From a virus: a stretch of DNA of 27,203 nucleotides. Below are positions 13,634 through 21,375 of the stretch, piece by piece. The stretch covers positions 1 through 27,203 of the IMG/VR virus record IMGVR_UViG_3300034102_002439, one strand, 5' to 3'. The translations under genes were made by a program, and so were the position numbers. Within the stretch, counting starts at the first letter, position 1. Each line of letters starts with the position of its first letter. The notes under the pieces were generated by a model that worked only from the letters and a program-made list of their open reading frames with translations, did no database searches and was not told the origin of the DNA.

Positions 13634-14987
13634 TGAGGAATACACCAGAAAGGTGATGCCTTTCATTCAACCTGAATATTTCTCTGACAACACCGAGAAG
13701 ATTGTTTTCGGTGAAATCAAAGAGTTTGTAGAGAAATATAAAAATCTGCCGACACATGAAGCATTGGTGATTAACTTCACTGAAAGTAAAAAGCTGACTG
13801 AGGAACAGGTTCGTAGCTCTATTGAAATTCTGAACCAACTTCATAAAAACAAAGATGAGCCCACAGAACAGCAATGGCTGACAGAACAAACTGAAAAGTT
13901 TTGTCAAGACAAAGCAATCTATAACGCAATTATGGATGCTGTGCAGATTCTTGATTCGAAAACCAACAAAGCAAAAGGTGAAATTCCAAAGATTTTGTCT
14001 GACGCCTTGGGTGTTTCATTCGACAGAAATGTTGGTCATGATTACATAAGTGATTATGAAAGCCGATATGATTTCTACCATAGAAAAGAAGAAAGGATTC
14101 CCTTTGACCTCGATTTCTTCAATAAGATTACAAAAGGTGGTCTTCCTAACAAAACTCTTAATATTGCCTTGGCTGGCACTGGTGTTGGTAAGTCTCTCTT
14201 TATGTGTCATGTTGCCGCTGGCTGCATTTCACAAGGTTACGATGTTCTCTACATCACTATGGAAATGGCTGAAGAAAAAATTGCGGAGAGAATAGATGCG
14301 AATCTTCTTAATATTCGCCTTGATGATTTACATATTATATCCAAGGACGACTATACCAAAAAGTTCCAATCCTTACAAAACAAGACTCACGGCAGACTTA
14401 TCATTAAAGAATATCCAACCGCTTCAGCCGGTTCGATGCACTTTCGTTCGTTGTTAAATGAACTACAGTTGAAAAAGAGTTTCAGACCGAAAATTATTTT
14501 CATCGACTACTTGAATATTTGTTGTTCCTCAAGACTCAAACCTGGTTCTAATGTCAACAGTTACACATACATCAAAGCAATCGCTGAGGAACTCCGTGGC
14601 TTGGCTGTAGAGTTTAATGTGCCGATTGTGTCAGCCACACAAACAACTCGCTCAGGATACAGTAATTCCGATGTGGATTTGACAGACACTAGTGAATCCT
14701 TCGGTTTGCCAGCCACTGCCGACTTTATGTTTGCCTTGATTAACACTGAAGAACTTGAGCAATTAAATCAGATTATGGTCAAACAGTTGAAAAACCGTTA
14801 TAATGACCCTAGTTCCAATAAAAAGTTTGTGATTGGGGTTGACAGGGCTAAGATGAAGCTGTATGATGTAGAAGATACGGCACAGAAGATTGTTGATTCT
14901 GGTCAAGTACAGGATGATAAGCCATTGAATACTTTTGGAAATCGTGAGCGTAAATTCAACTCCAAGTTTGCAGGTGTGCGAGTATAA
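13590..14987 (+). CDS. 41: Replicative DNA helicase, DnaB family (gp41)
   Basis: This 465-residue protein (T4 gp41 has 475) has an N-terminal helical domain (RLEHSILKNLIYNEEYTRKV). The RecA-type ATPase domain follows, with Walker A GTGVGKS at 196-202, the ITMEMAEEKIAERIDANLL helix typical of DnaB, Walker B KIIFIDYLNICC, and PIVSATQTTRSGY. The start is a TTG at 13590, because homologues begin with the RLEHSILKNL segment. The first downstream ATG would remove it. The hexamer unwinds DNA 5'-3' ahead of gp43 and recruits primase gp61. The gene overlaps the preceding one by 44 bases and has only a weak ribosome site. Its stop lies inside the late-type TATAAATA box at 14983. Confidence 0.95.
   Translation: MNRLEHSILKNLIYNEEYTRKVMPFIQPEYFSDNTEKIVFGEIKEFVEKYKNLPTHEALVINFTESKKLTEEQVRSSIEILNQLHKNKDEPTEQQWLTEQTEKFCQDKAIYNAIMDAVQILDSKTNKAKGEIPKILSDALGVSFDRNVGHDYISDYESRYDFYHRKEERIPFDLDFFNKITKGGLPNKTLNIALAGTGVGKSLFMCHVAAGCISQGYDVLYITMEMAEEKIAERIDANLLNIRLDDLHIISKDDYTKKFQSLQNKTHGRLIIKEYPTASAGSMHFRSLLNELQLKKSFRPKIIFIDYLNICCSSRLKPGSNVNSYTYIKAIAEELRGLAVEFNVPIVSATQTTRSGYSNSDVDLTDTSESFGLPATADFMFALINTEELEQLNQIMVKQLKNRYNDPSSNKKFVIGVDRAKMKLYDVEDTAQKIVDSGQVQDDKPLNTFGNRERKFNSKFAGVRV
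14839..14867 (+). promoter_or_regulatory. Possible sigma70 promoter inside the end of gene 41
   Basis: TTGACA (14839-14844), 17 bases and TATGAT (14862-14867) match the consensus at 11 of 12 positions. The site lies in codons of gene 41, about 145 bases before the gene at 15011. It could give early transcription of the downstream set, or be a chance match in AT-rich coding sequence. Confidence 0.4.
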
Positions 14988-14990
14988 ATA
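14983..14990 (+). promoter_or_regulatory. T4-type late promoter box TATAAATA
   Basis: The octamer TATAAATA is the exact T4 late consensus recognised by gp55. It overlaps the stop codon of gene 41 and stands 21-28 bases before the ATG at 15011, with a TTTGGAGA ribosome site between. I saw no other exact copy on the + strand. It would make the genes from 15011 onward a late unit. Confidence 0.65.
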
Positions 14991-15010
14991 TCCAATAATT
15001 TGGAGATTTT

Positions 15011-15760
15011 ATGGCCGCTCAACAAGGCTTTCAGTACGAAATCAATGCCGCTAATGTTTTAAAACCTATGGGTCTTGTGCCCAAAAGTTTTAAACCAGCT
15101 GGCGCTGGTCATGACCAGCCAGATTTAATGCTTGAGCATAAAAAAGTCAAAGCTGGTTGTGAGTTAAAAATCACAGCCGCATCCGCTGGTTCTCTTGTTT
15201 TGAAATATGATGTGAAAGACAAGAAGAACCCTTGGAAATTTGGCAATGTCAGTGAAGATGATACTGAAAAGTTTTTCATCAAGAATCTGGCGGAAGAAGT
15301 TGGTCTTTTTAAGAGAATCAAAGCTGAATGGAAAGAAGTGCCTTTTAAGCGCGACAAAGACCCTTTGTGGGAAGCCACTGCTGGTAAGTTAACACCACAA
15401 AAAAGGTATGAGAGAGATAGAGACACTTTTCAAGACATTCGCGGCGAAATTAGTGCCAGAGAAATTGAAGATTACTATAACAAAAAAGACACCTATTATG
15501 TAAATGTTGGCACTCACGGCTTTTACTTGATGGGTTCTAAAAATCCTTTGAAACTCAAAGAAGTTCCTAGATTCGGAACTTCGGCGAAAGCAACTTACAG
15601 AGCGCGAGTTCAGTACAAAGGTAGTGGTAATTATCAGTTCACATTTGAAATGCAATTTTCTATACCAGCAAGTAAAAAATCACCATTTAACATTGCGCCT
15701 GTTGACGGTAAAAGTGTTACTATTATTAAAAAAGATTTAAGTTTAGGGTGTTTCACGTAA
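15011..15760 (+). CDS. Putative PD-(D/E)XK nuclease-like protein, late-expressed
   Basis: This 249-residue protein's N-terminus fits the PD-(D/E)XK core. E10 lies in the first helix (GFQYEINAANVL), then comes a glycine-rich turn (PAGAGHD), P37-D38 in QPDLML, and E51-L-K53 in AGCELKITAAS. Holliday-junction resolvases and phage recombination nucleases use this arrangement. The remaining two thirds hold a basic and acidic helical part, RYERDRDTFQDI, and a beta-rich end. I recall similar uncharacterised proteins in T4-like marine phages. No gp49 (endonuclease VII) is visible in this window, so a resolvase role is possible but speculative. A perfect late promoter box precedes it, with a GGAGA ribosome site. 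Its stop overlaps the next start (TAATG). Confidence 0.65.
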   Translation: MAAQQGFQYEINAANVLKPMGLVPKSFKPAGAGHDQPDLMLEHKKVKAGCELKITAASAGSLVLKYDVKDKKNPWKFGNVSEDDTEKFFIKNLAEEVGLFKRIKAEWKEVPFKRDKDPLWEATAGKLTPQKRYERDRDTFQDIRGEISAREIEDYYNKKDTYYVNVGTHGFYLMGSKNPLKLKEVPRFGTSAKATYRARVQYKGSGNYQFTFEMQFSIPASKKSPFNIAPVDGKSVTIIKKDLSLGCFT

Positions 15761-16992
15761 TGAAATTCAAAGAATTCTTAACAGAGAGCGCAAAAGAAGG
15801 AAAGAACGTACACCTTGAGCATATCGAGGATGAAGTTTTGAACCGCGGTGTGCCTGGTGCAAGAGATGCTATTAACTTTTTACGCTCTCTGCGTGATATG
15901 TTGGCTGGCAGTTCCAATTCTAAAGTAAATGTAACAACAAAGTGGGATGGTGCGCCAGCAGTTTTTGCTGGTACAAATCCTGAAAATGGTAAATTCTTTG
16001 TAGCTACAAAAGGCATATTCAATGCCAATCCTAAACTAAATTATACCGAAGAAGATATTGATAACAATCATCCTTCTGAAGGTTTAAACAAAAAACTCAA
16101 AGTTGCACTCAGATACCTGCCAAAAATTGGCATTGAAGGTGTATTGCAAGGCGACATGATGTTCAGTAAGGGTGATATTAAGACTGAAACTATTGACGGT
16201 CAAAAGTATATAACCTTTCAGCCAAATACAATTGTGTATGCAGTACCATTTGAATCTAAGTTGGCTAAGTCGATGCTTGCTTCTCAAATGGGTATCGTAT
16301 TTCATACTTCTTATACCGGCAAAACAATTGCAGATTTGAAAGCTTCTTTCAATATTGATATTGGTAGAATGAAGCCTGCAAAAGATGTTTGGTTCCGCGA
16401 TGCATATTTTGTCGATGCTTCAGGTACCGCAACATTTACTGAATCAGAAACCAAATTAATCACTGAGATTCTATCAGATGCCGGTAAAACTTTTCAGAAA
16501 ATCAATTCGATGACACTGAATAGAATCTCTGCATCCGATACTATACTGACTTATATCAAAACATTTAACAATACGAAGGTGCGTTCTGGTCAATCTATTG
16601 CAGATACTATGAAACACACCAATGAATTAATTAAATGGATTGAGGACAGATACAATAAAGAAATAATTTCTGCTAAAAAAGAAGAAACTAAACTGAAAAG
16701 ACAAGCAGAGAAAAATGAGATGGTTCGATTCTTCAGAAACAATGCTGTCGAATTGAAAAAGATATTTGATTTACAGAATGACCTTGTTGATGCTAAGAAT
16801 ATGATTATTAAAAAGCTTCAGCAAATGAAACAAGTTACTGGCTCATTCTTGAAAACAGATGATGGTTTTAAAATTACCAATCCTGAAGGTTTCGTTGCTG
16901 TCGATAAATTAAAAGGCACCGCAGTAAAGTTGGTCGATAGACTAGAATTCAGCCACGCAAACTTCACTGCACAGAAGAATTGGGACAAGTAA
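15760..16992 (+). CDS. KxDG nucleotidyltransferase-like protein (DNA/RNA ligase fold, DUF6267-like)
   Basis: This is a 410-residue protein, usually annotated as a phage protein of unknown function. I see the order of motifs of covalent nucleotidyltransferases. K61-W-D-G64 in TTKWDGAPA is motif I with the lysine that would bind AMP or GMP. LQGD at 129-132 fits motif III (G-D/E), E376-G-F-V fits motif IV and VKLVDR at 389-394 fits motif V. A helical, coiled insertion (about 250-370) separates motifs III and IV. Residues 1-10, MKFKEFLTES, resemble the T4 capsid-targeting peptide, with an LTE cleavage-type site. It could seal or cap nucleic acid ends. Activity is inferred from motifs only. The start at 15760 shares a base with the previous stop. 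Confidence 0.68.
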   Translation: MKFKEFLTESAKEGKNVHLEHIEDEVLNRGVPGARDAINFLRSLRDMLAGSSNSKVNVTTKWDGAPAVFAGTNPENGKFFVATKGIFNANPKLNYTEEDIDNNHPSEGLNKKLKVALRYLPKIGIEGVLQGDMMFSKGDIKTETIDGQKYITFQPNTIVYAVPFESKLAKSMLASQMGIVFHTSYTGKTIADLKASFNIDIGRMKPAKDVWFRDAYFVDASGTATFTESETKLITEILSDAGKTFQKINSMTLNRISASDTILTYIKTFNNTKVRSGQSIADTMKHTNELIKWIEDRYNKEIISAKKEETKLKRQAEKNEMVRFFRNNAVELKKIFDLQNDLVDAKNMIIKKLQQMKQVTGSFLKTDDGFKITNPEGFVAVDKLKGTAVKLVDRLEFSHANFTAQKNWDK

Positions 16993-17273
16993 TGGAAAAG
17001 AAATATGATTTAACTTCTATTATAGAAGAATATTCTAAGACTGATGACTTTGGCTTCACCGCAGAAGATGATGCAGATTATGAAGCAGTTATAGCAGAAA
17101 AAGAAGAAACAGTAGAAGAATATAAAGAGAGATTGAAAGAAGTTGAAAAACTTATTTTACCATTCTTAACCAAGCTATTGAAAACATCTGACCAACCAAT
17201 CATTAAGTGGCCAAATCGTAAGCCAGTTATTGAGTCACAAATTCAAAAGATATTGAATCTCACAAGAGGCTAA
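16992..17273 (+). CDS. Small acidic coiled-coil protein
   Basis: This 93-residue protein starts at the ATG that overlaps the stop of the ligase-like gene (TAATG). A TTG at 16980 is in frame but unsupported. Residues 1-40 are acidic (FGFTAEDDADYEAV). Residues 40-70 form a charged helix likely to be a coiled coil (EEYKERLKEVEKLILPFLTK). The end carries IIKWPNRKPVIESQIQKIL, a segment I have seen in several marine T4-like phage proteins. It has no catalytic motif. Its coupling to the ligase-like gene makes a partner or structural role plausible. Confidence 0.72.
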   Translation: MEKKYDLTSIIEEYSKTDDFGFTAEDDADYEAVIAEKEETVEEYKERLKEVEKLILPFLTKLLKTSDQPIIKWPNRKPVIESQIQKILNLTRG

Positions 17274-17274
17274 T

Positions 17275-17586
17275 ATGCAAGACTTCAAACAATATATTCA
17301 AATAAATGAAGCCGCATATGCAGGCAATATTGGTATTATGGAGCTTATCAAATTCAAACAAAAAGCAAACGATAAAGAAAAAAAAGAATTTGATGACCAT
17401 CTGAAAAACAAAAGACATAAAGATGCTTGGGAAACTGTTCAGAGAGTAACTGGTGTTAAACTACATAAAAGTGTGAGTGAAGAAAAGAAATCACCACATC
17501 CAGATATCTTACCTGTTGCTGGCGCAGGACAATGGGGAACAGACAAACTGGTAAACAAGTATAAGAAAGATACACCAGGTCAATAA
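17275..17586 (+). CDS. Small basic protein with capsid-targeting-like N-terminus
   Basis: This 103-residue protein begins MQDFKQYIQINEAAYAG. The F-K-x-Y-I pattern followed by I-N-E and A resembles the T4 internal-protein leader (MKTYQEFIAE, cut after the E by the prohead protease). After the possible cut the protein is helical and lysine-rich (FKQKANDKEKKEF). It ends in a glycine/proline-containing segment, ILPVAGAGQWGTDKLVNKY. Small basic proteins injected with the DNA are known from T4 (IPI-III). It starts two bases after the preceding gene, in the late-type unit 15011-17586. A structural assignment is inferred from the leader alone. Confidence 0.68.
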   Translation: MQDFKQYIQINEAAYAGNIGIMELIKFKQKANDKEKKEFDDHLKNKRHKDAWETVQRVTGVKLHKSVSEEKKSPHPDILPVAGAGQWGTDKLVNKYKKDTPGQ

Positions 17587-17592
17587 TATGAC

Positions 17593-17610
17593 TATATAAT
17601 TTTAAGGAGT
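17593..17610 (+). promoter_or_regulatory. Possible -10/late-like box and ribosome site before the sugar operon
   Basis: TATATAAT (17593-17600) contains an exact -10 hexamer and partly resembles the late box. No -35 box is visible at the right distance. TTTTAAGGAGT, giving a strong ribosome site AAGGAG (17604-17609), follows before the ATG at 17616. This 29-base gap is the only break before ten overlapping genes, so a start point here is plausible. Confidence 0.35.
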
Positions 17611-17615
17611 TTATT

Positions 17616-18452
17616 ATGAAAGATGTGATTATCGGCGGCAGTTCCGGCTATACATGGGACACACTCAAATATTGGGTGAATTCAATCAACAAAACAGGCT
17701 TCACTGGAGACATTGTTCTCGTCATGATGAATGCCGACAGAGAAACCGTAAAGAAAGTAATCGAAGCAGGCGTACATGTCATCGGCTTCGGTCAAAATGA
17801 ACAGGGTGATTTAGTCTACCAACATGGTAAGATTCCTGTACATGTCGAGCGGTTCATTCATATCTACAACTATCTAAAAGATAAAGAATATCGGTTCGCC
17901 ATTACAACCGATGTGAAAGATGTTGTATTTCAAAAAGACCCAATTACTTGGTTGGAAAATAACCTAGACAATAACAATCTTGTATTTGCATCTGAAAGCA
18001 TGATGTACAAGCATGAGCCATGGGGCAATGAAAACCTGTTGCAGACTTTCGGACCTTTCATCTATGAACAATTCAAAGACAATGAAATTTACAATGTTGG
18101 TGTTCTAGCAGGCAAATCAAATGCGTTGAGAGATTTGTGCATGAATATCTTTCTTTCTGCAATCAATCGACCAATTCCTATTTGTGACCAATCAACCTTC
18201 AATGTGATGATTTCAATGTCACCATATATCGATACGTGTTTGTATATGTCATCCGAATCAGGATGGGCGGCACAACTCGGCACAACTGCTGACCCATCAA
18301 AAATCGATTCTTTCGGTCCCTATCTTTTGGAAGCAGAACCTCAAATGATTGACGGTAAAGTTTGCACTTCAGATGGAAAAGTGTTTACAATTGTTCACCA
18401 GTATGATAGAGTACCAGAGTGGCGTAAAGTAATCGAGGCAACTTATGGTTGA
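17616..18452 (+). CDS. Glycosyltransferase-like protein, first gene of the sugar operon
   Basis: This 278-residue protein begins with a Rossmann-like strand, MKDVIIGGSSGYTWDTLKYW, then a second strand GDIVLVMMNAD. The centre has FAITTDVKDVVFQKDP, a DxxD/DxD-like site after a hydrophobic strand as in GT-A enzymes, then NVGVLAGKSNALRDLC and CDQSTFNVM, typical of acceptor-side regions in small GT families. There is no membrane segment. The family is recognised only in general outline and the donor is unknown. It has the best ribosome site of the operon (AAGGAG) and overlaps the next gene by 8 bases, so it may lead the cluster. Confidence 0.65.
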   Translation: MKDVIIGGSSGYTWDTLKYWVNSINKTGFTGDIVLVMMNADRETVKKVIEAGVHVIGFGQNEQGDLVYQHGKIPVHVERFIHIYNYLKDKEYRFAITTDVKDVVFQKDPITWLENNLDNNNLVFASESMMYKHEPWGNENLLQTFGPFIYEQFKDNEIYNVGVLAGKSNALRDLCMNIFLSAINRPIPICDQSTFNVMISMSPYIDTCLYMSSESGWAAQLGTTADPSKIDSFGPYLLEAEPQMIDGKVCTSDGKVFTIVHQYDRVPEWRKVIEATYG

Positions 18453-19131
18453 TGGTTTGTTTTTTATTTCTTCTGCATTAAACGTTAAGCAACTTTCCGT
18501 TTTTAATAACGAAGAAAGGTTCCAACAAACTGTAGAAACTATAAAGTCTATTGACAAGTATTGTCCGAACAATGCGAAATACATTTTCGATACATCATAT
18601 GACTTACCAAACGAACAATATTTGAAAGAATTGAACTCCATGGGAGTACAAATATTCTTTGCAGGTAATCATCATGATGTGAAAATGTTATCTGAATCAG
18701 GACAAAGAAGCTTAGCCGAAACCTTAGGTTTTATTTTGTTTCTAAACTTTTTCAGAAAGAATCAAGTCGAAGCTAAACGTATCTTTAAAATGTCTGGAAG
18801 ATACAAGCTAAATGATAACTTTGTTCCTTTTAAAGATGAATTCAAAGATTCATTTGTATTTTTACCTACAGTTAATTCTTGGATGCCAAAGCCTCAACAA
18901 GAAGCTGCCGGTGTAGATAGAATATTTGAACTCAGATTATGGCATATGGATTATAATTTGCTTGACACCTTTCAAACCGAACTGTATAATATCATCGATG
19001 ATATGTCAAAATACGGTATAGATGTTGAGCATTCATATTATAAAAATTTAAACAAATACAATTGGAAAACAATTGACCCTATAGGATTAGAAGGTGCTAT
19101 TGCACCGACAGGAGAAATTATTAATGAGTAA
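18445..19131 (+). CDS. Glycosyltransferase-like protein of unknown specificity
   Basis: This 228-residue protein has strands and helices in an alpha-beta order (GLFFISSALNV, KYIFDTSYDLP, VQIFFAGNHH). It contains RIFKMSGRYKLNDNFVPF, a segment found in several virus and bacterial proteins that I take to be distant glycosyltransferases. LRLWHMDYNLLDTFQ and a C-terminal PIGLEGAIAPTGEI follow. I cannot point to a DxD motif, so the assignment is weak and rests partly on the neighbours. It overlaps both flanking genes by 8 bases. An exact-consensus promoter lies within its last third, at 18962-18990, so this gene also serves as the leader of the downstream genes. Confidence 0.55.
   Translation: MVDGLFFISSALNVKQLSVFNNEERFQQTVETIKSIDKYCPNNAKYIFDTSYDLPNEQYLKELNSMGVQIFFAGNHHDVKMLSESGQRSLAETLGFILFLNFFRKNQVEAKRIFKMSGRYKLNDNFVPFKDEFKDSFVFLPTVNSWMPKPQQEAAGVDRIFELRLWHMDYNLLDTFQTELYNIIDDMSKYGIDVEHSYYKNLNKYNWKTIDPIGLEGAIAPTGEIINE
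18962..18990 (+). promoter_or_regulatory. Exact-consensus sigma70 promoter inside the sugar operon
   Basis: TTGACA (18962-18967), 17 bases and TATAAT (18985-18990) match all twelve consensus positions. The surroundings, TTGACACCTT and TATAATATC, repeat those of the promoter at 8890. It lies inside a coding region, about 130 bases before the dehydratase gene at 19124, and could start a separate message for the sugar-synthesis genes. Confidence 0.75.
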
Positions 19132-20149
19132 ACATGTTTTGATTACTGGTGGTTGTGGCTTTATTGCACACCACGTTATTGATTTGTTAATTAAGAAAAC
19201 TGACTGGAGAATCACAACTCTGGACAGATTGGATTATTCTGGCAATCTAAATCGTTTGCATGAAATTATGAATGGTTATGATGAGCAAACTAAGAAAAGA
19301 TTGAACATCGTATTTCATGATTTGAAAGCAGAAATTAATCCTTTAGTTGGCAACTTCATTGGTAAGCCAGATTACATTCTGCATTTGGCCGCATCGTCAC
19401 ACGTTGACCGTTCGATTACACACCCAATGGAATTTATTCTCGATAATACTATTGGCTCCGCACATCTTTTAGAATATGCACGTAAGCTAGACAATCTAGA
19501 AATGTTCTTGTATTTCAGTACAGATGAAATCTTCGGTGTTGCACCGCCTGGTGTTGCATATAAAGAACGTGACAGGTACAATTCTACCAATCCTTATTCT
19601 GCATCTAAAGCTGCCGCTGAAGAATTTTGTGTTGCATACGAAAACACATACAAACTTCCAATGATGATTACTCATACAATGAATGTCTTTGGCGAGAGAC
19701 AAACACCTGAGAAGTTTATTCCTTTGTGCATCAACAAAGTGCGTAAAGACGAAAAAGTTTTCATTCACTCAGATAGCACACGCACACTAGCAGGTAGCCG
19801 ATTCTACATTCATGCTGCCGATGTTGCTGAAGCACTTTTGTTCTTGCTTCAAAACAATCCGCAGATTGAACCTGATTATGGTTGGGCTAAGTGTCGCAAG
19901 TTTAACATTGTTGGTAAAGAAGAAGTTGATAACCTTTCTCTTGCTAAGATGATTGCTGCCGCACAAGGCAAAGAACTGAACTATGAAATGGTTGACTTTC
20001 ACTCTAGCCGTCCAGGTCACGACTTGAGATATGCACTTGATGGTGGTTTGATGCGTTCTCTTGGTTGGGAACCAAAGATTGCTCTGTCTGAACGCATCAA
20101 ACAAGTGAGTGAATGGTATCTACAAAACACAAGATGGTTGGATGTATGA
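19124..20149 (+). CDS. NAD-dependent sugar epimerase/4,6-dehydratase (SDR family)
   Basis: This 341-residue extended short-chain dehydrogenase binds NAD through TGGCGFI (8-14). It has the RmlB-like S132-T-D-E catalytic segment (FSTDEIFG), Y158-x3-K162 in YSASKAAAE, and the substrate-side segments TMNVFGERQTPEKFIP and SRPGHDLRYALD. The STDE motif and overall order are closest to dTDP-glucose 4,6-dehydratases, so the likely reaction makes a 4-keto-6-deoxy nucleotide sugar. Epimerases of the same fold cannot be excluded. I took the ATG at 19124 behind AGGAGAAA rather than the upstream ATG. It overlaps the previous gene by 8 bases and the methyltransferase by 4 (ATGA), which would use its keto-sugar product. 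Confidence 0.9.
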   Translation: MSKHVLITGGCGFIAHHVIDLLIKKTDWRITTLDRLDYSGNLNRLHEIMNGYDEQTKKRLNIVFHDLKAEINPLVGNFIGKPDYILHLAASSHVDRSITHPMEFILDNTIGSAHLLEYARKLDNLEMFLYFSTDEIFGVAPPGVAYKERDRYNSTNPYSASKAAAEEFCVAYENTYKLPMMITHTMNVFGERQTPEKFIPLCINKVRKDEKVFIHSDSTRTLAGSRFYIHAADVAEALLFLLQNNPQIEPDYGWAKCRKFNIVGKEEVDNLSLAKMIAAAQGKELNYEMVDFHSSRPGHDLRYALDGGLMRSLGWEPKIALSERIKQVSEWYLQNTRWLDV

Positions 20150-21375
20150 TAAAAGATTGTGAAGAAATTAAAAATTGTATTGCCTGCGGCAGTGAGGACT
20201 TAGTTAAAGTCTTAGACTTGAATGAACAGCCTCTAGCAAACTCCTATAAAAAGTCTGTTGACGAACCTGAGCCTTATTTTCCGCTTGCAATCAACCGTTG
20301 CAAACATTGTTTTCATGTTCAATTGACTCATCGTGTAAATCCTGATTTGATGTTCAAGGATTACGCTTATGTTTCTGGTACTGCAAAAACACAATTAGAA
20401 TACTTTGATTGGTTTGCAGAATTCGCAAAAGAAAAATTCGGAACTATGCCATCTACTGTTCTGGATATTGGTTGTAATGATGGCAGTCAACTTAATGCAT
20501 TTCAAGACAGAGGAGCAGAAACCTATGGTGTGGACCCAGCAGAAAATTTGTTCGATACTTCTTCCAAACGCCACAAGGTCGTTTGCGGATATTTCACTGG
20601 AAAAGAATGGGCAGGCAAATTCGATGTTATCACCTGCCAAAACGCATTTGCACACAATTTCGACCAGCTTGAACTCCTACAAAACATCAGTAGGAACATG
20701 CACTCGGAAAGTTTGTTATTTGCTACAACCTCGCAGTGTGACATGATTTTGAATGGTGAGTTTGACACCATCTATCATGAGCATCTGTCGTTCTACAACA
20801 TCAAATCAATTGATGCATTGTGTAAACGAGCAGGCTTGAATCTTATTGATGTTGTCAAATCGCCTGTACATGGAATGAGCTACATCTTCATCATTTCAAA
20901 GTACATGAGAGCACCAAAGACTATTCAGAATCTGATTGACCTTGAAACTAAAAAAGGTCTTTATGATAACAGAACATACGAAACTTATGCAAAAAAATGT
21001 CAGGAAGTTGCAGTATATTTTTCAGGTGTGATAAAGAGATATCGTGAACAAGGCATTCCTGTTGTTGGTTTTGGTGCACCAGCAAAAGGTAATACTCTAA
21101 TGAATTTTGCAGGCATTGGACCTGACTTTACCATCGATGAAAATCCATTGAAGCAGGGACTGTATTGTCCAGGTGTTAATGTGCCAATTTATGGTATTGA
21201 AAAGTTGAAAGAGTTGGACCCAACGAAGCCTGTATGTTTTATTCCATTGGCGTGGAATTTCTATGATGAAATTGTAAAGAAGATTAAAGCTAACAGACAA
21301 GAGAGTAATGATATCTACGTCAAATACTTTCCTTCTTTCGAAATCAAAGAAGAAATAATGTATCATCCAGTATGA
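20146..21375 (+). CDS. Sugar C-methyltransferase (TylC3/NovU type)
   Basis: This 409-residue protein has three parts. An N-terminal zinc domain has C11-x2-C14 and C52-x2-C55. A SAM-dependent methyltransferase domain has VLDIGCNDGS (105-114) and the segment DTIYHEHLSFY, whose histidine and glutamate are the family's active-site region. A C-terminal domain has VVGFGAPAKGNTLMNF and ends in FIPLAWNFYDEI. Relatives methylate carbon 3 or 5 of 4-keto-6-deoxy nucleotide sugars. This fits the 4,6-dehydratase upstream, to which the gene is joined by an ATGA overlap. Starts further upstream (20113) lie inside that gene and are rejected. It is full-length with no motif missing. Confidence 0.92.
   Translation: MIKDCEEIKNCIACGSEDLVKVLDLNEQPLANSYKKSVDEPEPYFPLAINRCKHCFHVQLTHRVNPDLMFKDYAYVSGTAKTQLEYFDWFAEFAKEKFGTMPSTVLDIGCNDGSQLNAFQDRGAETYGVDPAENLFDTSSKRHKVVCGYFTGKEWAGKFDVITCQNAFAHNFDQLELLQNISRNMHSESLLFATTSQCDMILNGEFDTIYHEHLSFYNIKSIDALCKRAGLNLIDVVKSPVHGMSYIFIISKYMRAPKTIQNLIDLETKKGLYDNRTYETYAKKCQEVAVYFSGVIKRYREQGIPVVGFGAPAKGNTLMNFAGIGPDFTIDENPLKQGLYCPGVNVPIYGIEKLKELDPTKPVCFIPLAWNFYDEIVKKIKANRQESNDIYVKYFPSFEIKEEIMYHPV

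Noticed and set aside
18962-18990. Treating the consensus promoter as a chance match in coding sequence
   Set aside because: It matches all twelve positions, has the ideal spacing and shares its flanks with the promoter at 8890, so I kept it as a feature despite its location in a gene.
20113-20145. Upstream start for the C-methyltransferase
   Set aside because: The added residues lie in the dehydratase gene. The ATGA overlap at 20146 matches the pattern of the operon and keeps the zinc domain complete.
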